A stretch of 42,949 nucleotides of DNA from CAZCVI01 sp964502145. Its GTDB lineage: Bacteria; Acidobacteriota; Aminicenantia; UBA2199. The stretch covers positions 1-42,949 of the forward strand of contig CAZCVI010000066.1 of NCBI GenBank assembly GCA_964502145.1, given 5' to 3'. Below the pieces are notes generated by a model that saw nothing but the letters and a program-made list of their open reading frames with translations, was not told the origin of the DNA and did not search any database. The position numbers were made by a program, and so were the translations under genes. Positions 41,217 to 42,949 of this stretch are shown here, piece by piece. Positions within the stretch are counted from its first letter, which is position 1; every line of letters begins with the position of its first letter.

Positions 41217-41395
41217 TTTGTTAATGGTTCATGGCCTAACCTAACTTCGACACTTTGATTTTGAAGATCGCCCGTAGATCACGCTTTACAAACTGTTTTT
41301 GAAAATATAGGGCACCTCATTTTATTGCTTGATTTGTTTTTTGAGCAATATCTCCAAAAAAAATTATACCACAAAAAAATGATTGATGCAAGCGG

Positions 41396-41430
41396 AAAAA
41401 ACGGGATTGGGGTACTACGTCCCGTTTTTT
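41396..41430. terminator. Bidirectional intrinsic terminator
   Basis: Arms AAAAAACGGGA (41396-41406) and TCCCGTTTTTT (41420-41430) with a 13-nt loop. It is 180 nt past the methyltransferase stop; no gene is seen between 41217 and 41580. Confidence 0.7.
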
Positions 41431-41550
41431 CAACATCTCCGAAAATGAAATCCGCTGATATCGAGCCTTTCCAAAATCATCCAAAGCGATTTTACCCCGA
41501 AATCGGAGAAATCTCCAAGAAATTTGTCGAAGTTAGGATAGGGTCGGTGG

Positions 41551-41625
41551 GCGGGAATGTGGGGATGATGAAGGTAAAATAGGAACTTCTTGGAGCACCC
41601 CGGCAAACATTCCCACATTCCCACG
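41551..41625. repeat. Imperfect palindrome at the end of a gene remnant
   Basis: GCGGGAATGTGGGGATG (41551-41567) pairs imperfectly with TCCCACATTCCCACGC (41611-41626). GGGA cores are 9 bp apart on the left and TCCCA cores 8 bp on the right, similar in type to element B. It abuts the preserved part of the pseudogene. Confidence 0.5.
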
Positions 41626-41626
41626 C

Positions 41627-42118
41627 ACCATCCCTGCCTTCCTCTTCCCCGGTTACGCCAACAGTAACGGCGCAGTCGGGTATTTATATCTGGACACCAC
41701 ATACTATGCCAACGTCCTCCCTACTATCTGTTGGATTGCCACAGACAACGCCGGTAACATGGAGGGGATCGGCAGTAGATATTTCACCATTCAAAACCCC
41801 ATGCCCCGCCTGTCCATAGAGGCATTATCGCTCCTGCCCTCCGCGCAGGAAATAAGCGCATGTGTCATCAACGAAATGGAACGGGTGGAAATTCTTTTGG
41901 GCAAGAACATCTCTGCTGTTCAGGGTTACATGTTAGACAACAATCAATTAAGCGATTTACCCATAGGTTCCAGCTTGGATGCGCAAACCGGAACCTTTTC
42001 ATGGATTCCTGGACCGGGATTTCTGGGCAGATATGCACTGGTGTTTGTCGTGACAGACAATGATGGGTACACCTTCAAACAATTGGTGGAGACTGTGATT
42101 AGACCGAAGTTTGAATAA
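41627..42118 (+). pseudogene. C-terminal remnant of a large Ig-like surface protein
   Basis: An open frame reaches from the stop at 41534 to 42118, but the first ATG is at 41759, inside a conserved stretch. From about 41627 the translation reads FLFPGYANSNGAVGYLYLD, then TICWIATDNAGNMEGIGSRY, which resembles repeat domains of long secreted proteins in related bacteria. It ends with a cadherin-like domain (ALVFVVTDNDGYTF). The 5' part of the gene is gone, and the break coincides with the palindrome at 41551-41626. A short expressed protein from 41759 (119 residues) is possible but lacks a ribosome site. Confidence 0.6.
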
Positions 42119-42130
42119 TTAAAAAATAGG

Positions 42131-42162
42131 GTAACAGTTCAGGCCAACGCCTGAATTGTTAC
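42131..42162. repeat. Hairpin after the gene remnant
   Basis: GTAACAGTTCAGGC (42131-42144) and GCCTGAATTGTTAC (42149-42162) pair fully if one G.U is allowed, with a CAAC loop. It may have been the terminator of the lost gene. Confidence 0.6.
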
Positions 42163-42181
42163 TAATATTTTCGATTTTATC

Positions 42182-42211
42182 TTGACTTCTTATGCGGTTT
42201 GGATTTATAAT
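42182..42211 (+). promoter_or_regulatory. Promoter in front of an interrupted leader
   Basis: TTGACT (42182-42187), 18-nt spacer, TATAAT (42206-42211). It faces the AAAGGAG and ATG at 42311, which now opens only a 19-codon frame. Confidence 0.55.
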
Positions 42212-42310
42212 AATTCCTTCATTGGACAGTGGTGGAGTTGGGTCAATCCACACGATTTTAAGATGGGTTAAAGTGGTTTAAAATGACGATAAAAAACAAA
42301 AGGAGATTTC

Positions 42311-42370
42311 ATGAAAATCAAAGCGCTTCGAAAGAAATTATCTCTTTTAATTCGTATCCATTCGTGTTAA
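42311..42370 (+). pseudogene. Start of a small gene cut off by a repeat
   Basis: AAAGGAGATTTC precedes ATG 42311, and the frame reads MKIKALRKKLSL before it runs into the ATTCG array (from about 42350) and stops at 42370. The first twelve residues resemble leader peptides of class I lanthipeptide-like precursors in Bacteroidota and Aminicenantes (MK(L/I)KxLxKKLSLNK), but they are too few to be sure. With a proper promoter and ribosome site, it looks like a real gene whose body has been replaced. Confidence 0.4.
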
Positions 42371-42440
42371 TTCGCGAAATTCGTGGGGTTCTTTTTTTTA
42401 TCTTTTAATCATTATAATCCTTTTAATCTGTGTAATCTGT
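42350..42440. repeat. 9/10-bp-phased array F (ATTCG and TAATC cores)
   Basis: ATTCG starts at 42350, 42360, 42370 and 42379; after a T-rich joint TAATC starts at 42406, 42415, 42424 and 42433 (9 bp). The ATTCG half matches the right arm of element E (30629-30652). The 42119-42452 gap otherwise holds the hairpin, promoter and interrupted leader listed here. Confidence 0.75.
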
Positions 42441-42452
42441 GGTTAAATCTTT

Positions 42453-42803
42453 TTACGCTTCCCCGTGTGGTATTGTTTCGTCAGCCGCGAAAATGGCTTC
42501 TTCGATCAGGTCCAGCATGAATTTTTTTTCTTTTTTCGAGAGTGAATCCGGGTTGTTTGTTTCCATTATTTTCGTAATCGTATTGAAGAACAGGTCTTTT
42601 TTATCCGGGTGGTTATCCAGCACATCGAAGAAGATGTGGAGCAGGTCCAGTTTAGCCGTGAATTCCTCGTCGCTGTCATTGGCGAAGTCTTCGTCGTCCG
42701 AAGTGGTTCCCATAATAGGGGGTTTCATGTTGCCAGGAGTGCCGCCTTTGAGCAGCCATCCTTTCATTTTATAAAGTGTGTGTATCGCCATATCAGAGGG
42801 CAT
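42453..42803 (-). CDS. Small acidic protein, function unknown
   Basis: A 116-residue protein with a hydrophobic/basic N-terminus (YKMKGWLLKGGTPG) and a very acidic linker TSDDEDFANDSDEEF. A helical C-terminal part follows (LLHIFFDVLDNHPDKKDLFF, MLDLIEEAIFAADE). No signal peptide or recognised family. AAAAGGAG 7 nt before the ATG and a promoter at 42851-42879 support expression. It could be a regulator or antitoxin-like protein, but no toxin gene is seen in the window. Confidence 0.6.
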   Translation of the reverse strand: MPSDMAIHTLYKMKGWLLKGGTPGNMKPPIMGTTSDDEDFANDSDEEFTAKLDLLHIFFDVLDNHPDKKDLFFNTITKIMETNNPDSLSKKEKKFMLDLIEEAIFAADETIPHGEA

Positions 42804-42850
42804 GGTAAAACTCCTTTTGTTTAATTAACTTCAATGCCAAAGTCCCTGTC

Positions 42851-42879
42851 ATTATACACCATTTCAGTTTCCTAGTCCA
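42851..42879 (-). promoter_or_regulatory. Promoter of the small acidic protein gene
   Basis: Minus strand: TGGACT (42879-42874), 17-nt spacer, TATAAT (42856-42851), 48 nt before the ATG at 42803. Confidence 0.55.
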
Positions 42880-42911
42880 GAGCGTTATCTTTCTTGCAGC
42901 AATTCTATTTT

Positions 42912-42931
42912 TGAACCGCTATGACGGTTCA
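42912..42931. repeat. Short hairpin with TGAACCG arms
   Basis: TGAACCG (42912-42918) and CGGTTCA (42925-42931) around six bases. The arm matches the TGAACC/TGAACGG core of the phased repeat, so another copy may begin beyond the window end. Confidence 0.4.
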
Positions 42932-42949
42932 CCCCTGATTGAGAATCAA

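Noticed and set aside
41325..41582. 85-codon plus frame and a 90-codon minus frame after the methyltransferase gene
   Set aside because: They run through a terminator hairpin and a palindrome and have no ribosome site. The phrase could belong to another dispersed repeat.

Overview
The window looks like a chromosomal segment from an uncultivated Gram-negative bacterium of moderate GC content. Support for a Gram-negative envelope comes from predicted outer-membrane barrels, an Lpp-type lipoprotein, type IV minor pilins with a PilY1 adhesin, and a sigma-54-type promoter. The mix of DUF1579, DUF5916, DUF1015, a DUF6677-like protein, an AAA-ATPase-like/PD-(D/E)XK protein and Ig-like domain fragments reminds me of Candidatus Aminicenantes (OP8) or relatives of Acidobacteriota. 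That placement is an inference from gene content and was not searched. No rRNA, tRNA, prophage or intact insertion sequence was recognised.

Layout. 1-607: a dispersed phased repeat, then a promoter. 608-1710 (+): DUF1579 protein and a Bcp-type peroxiredoxin. 2156-6941 (-): ftsY, ribD, ribE, ribBA and a HEAT-repeat protein, read from a promoter that appears to give a leaderless ftsY mRNA. 7282-8286 (+): a TPR-thioredoxin protein. 8283-17223 (-): a minor-pilin operon in the order FimT/GspH, PilV, PilW, PilX, PilY1, followed by two Ig-like envelope proteins, with a candidate sigma-54 promoter in front. 17618-19363 (-): an AAA-ATPase-like/nuclease protein. 19364-20327: a gene-free block of phased repeats. 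20328-25537: an aminotransferase, a small barrel, a coupled pair of small membrane proteins and a DUF5916 barrel. 26124-28105 (+): ornithine decarboxylase and a periplasmic Spy-like protein. 28276-30494 (-): an ATPase plus DUF4435/TOPRIM pair that resembles the PARIS anti-phage system. 30749-35267 (+): xdhC and the two xanthine dehydrogenase subunits, coupled by ATGA overlaps. 35362-39128: a degenerate J-domain/TPR protein, an SDR, an outer-membrane protein and DUF1015. 39381-41216 (+): a homocysteine methyltransferase/methylene-THF reductase fusion. 41217-42949: gene remnants, repeats and one small acidic protein.

The most unusual content is in the gaps. At least seven intergenic elements consist of arms made of a 5-nt core repeated every 9 (sometimes 10) bp, most of them with an inverted second arm. 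The core differs from element to element (TGGAC, TGGGA, ATTCG, TAATC, CACTA, CGTCC) while the architecture stays. A second family, at both 40-348 and 19617-20039, has ~41-bp units followed by ~21-bp units, and in one copy the 41-bp units form tandem 14-codon frames joined by ATGA. Several short perfect hairpins also punctuate the gaps. One 9/10-bp element interrupts a promoter/RBS/start-codon leader, and another sits at the broken end of a gene remnant, which suggests these elements are or were mobile.
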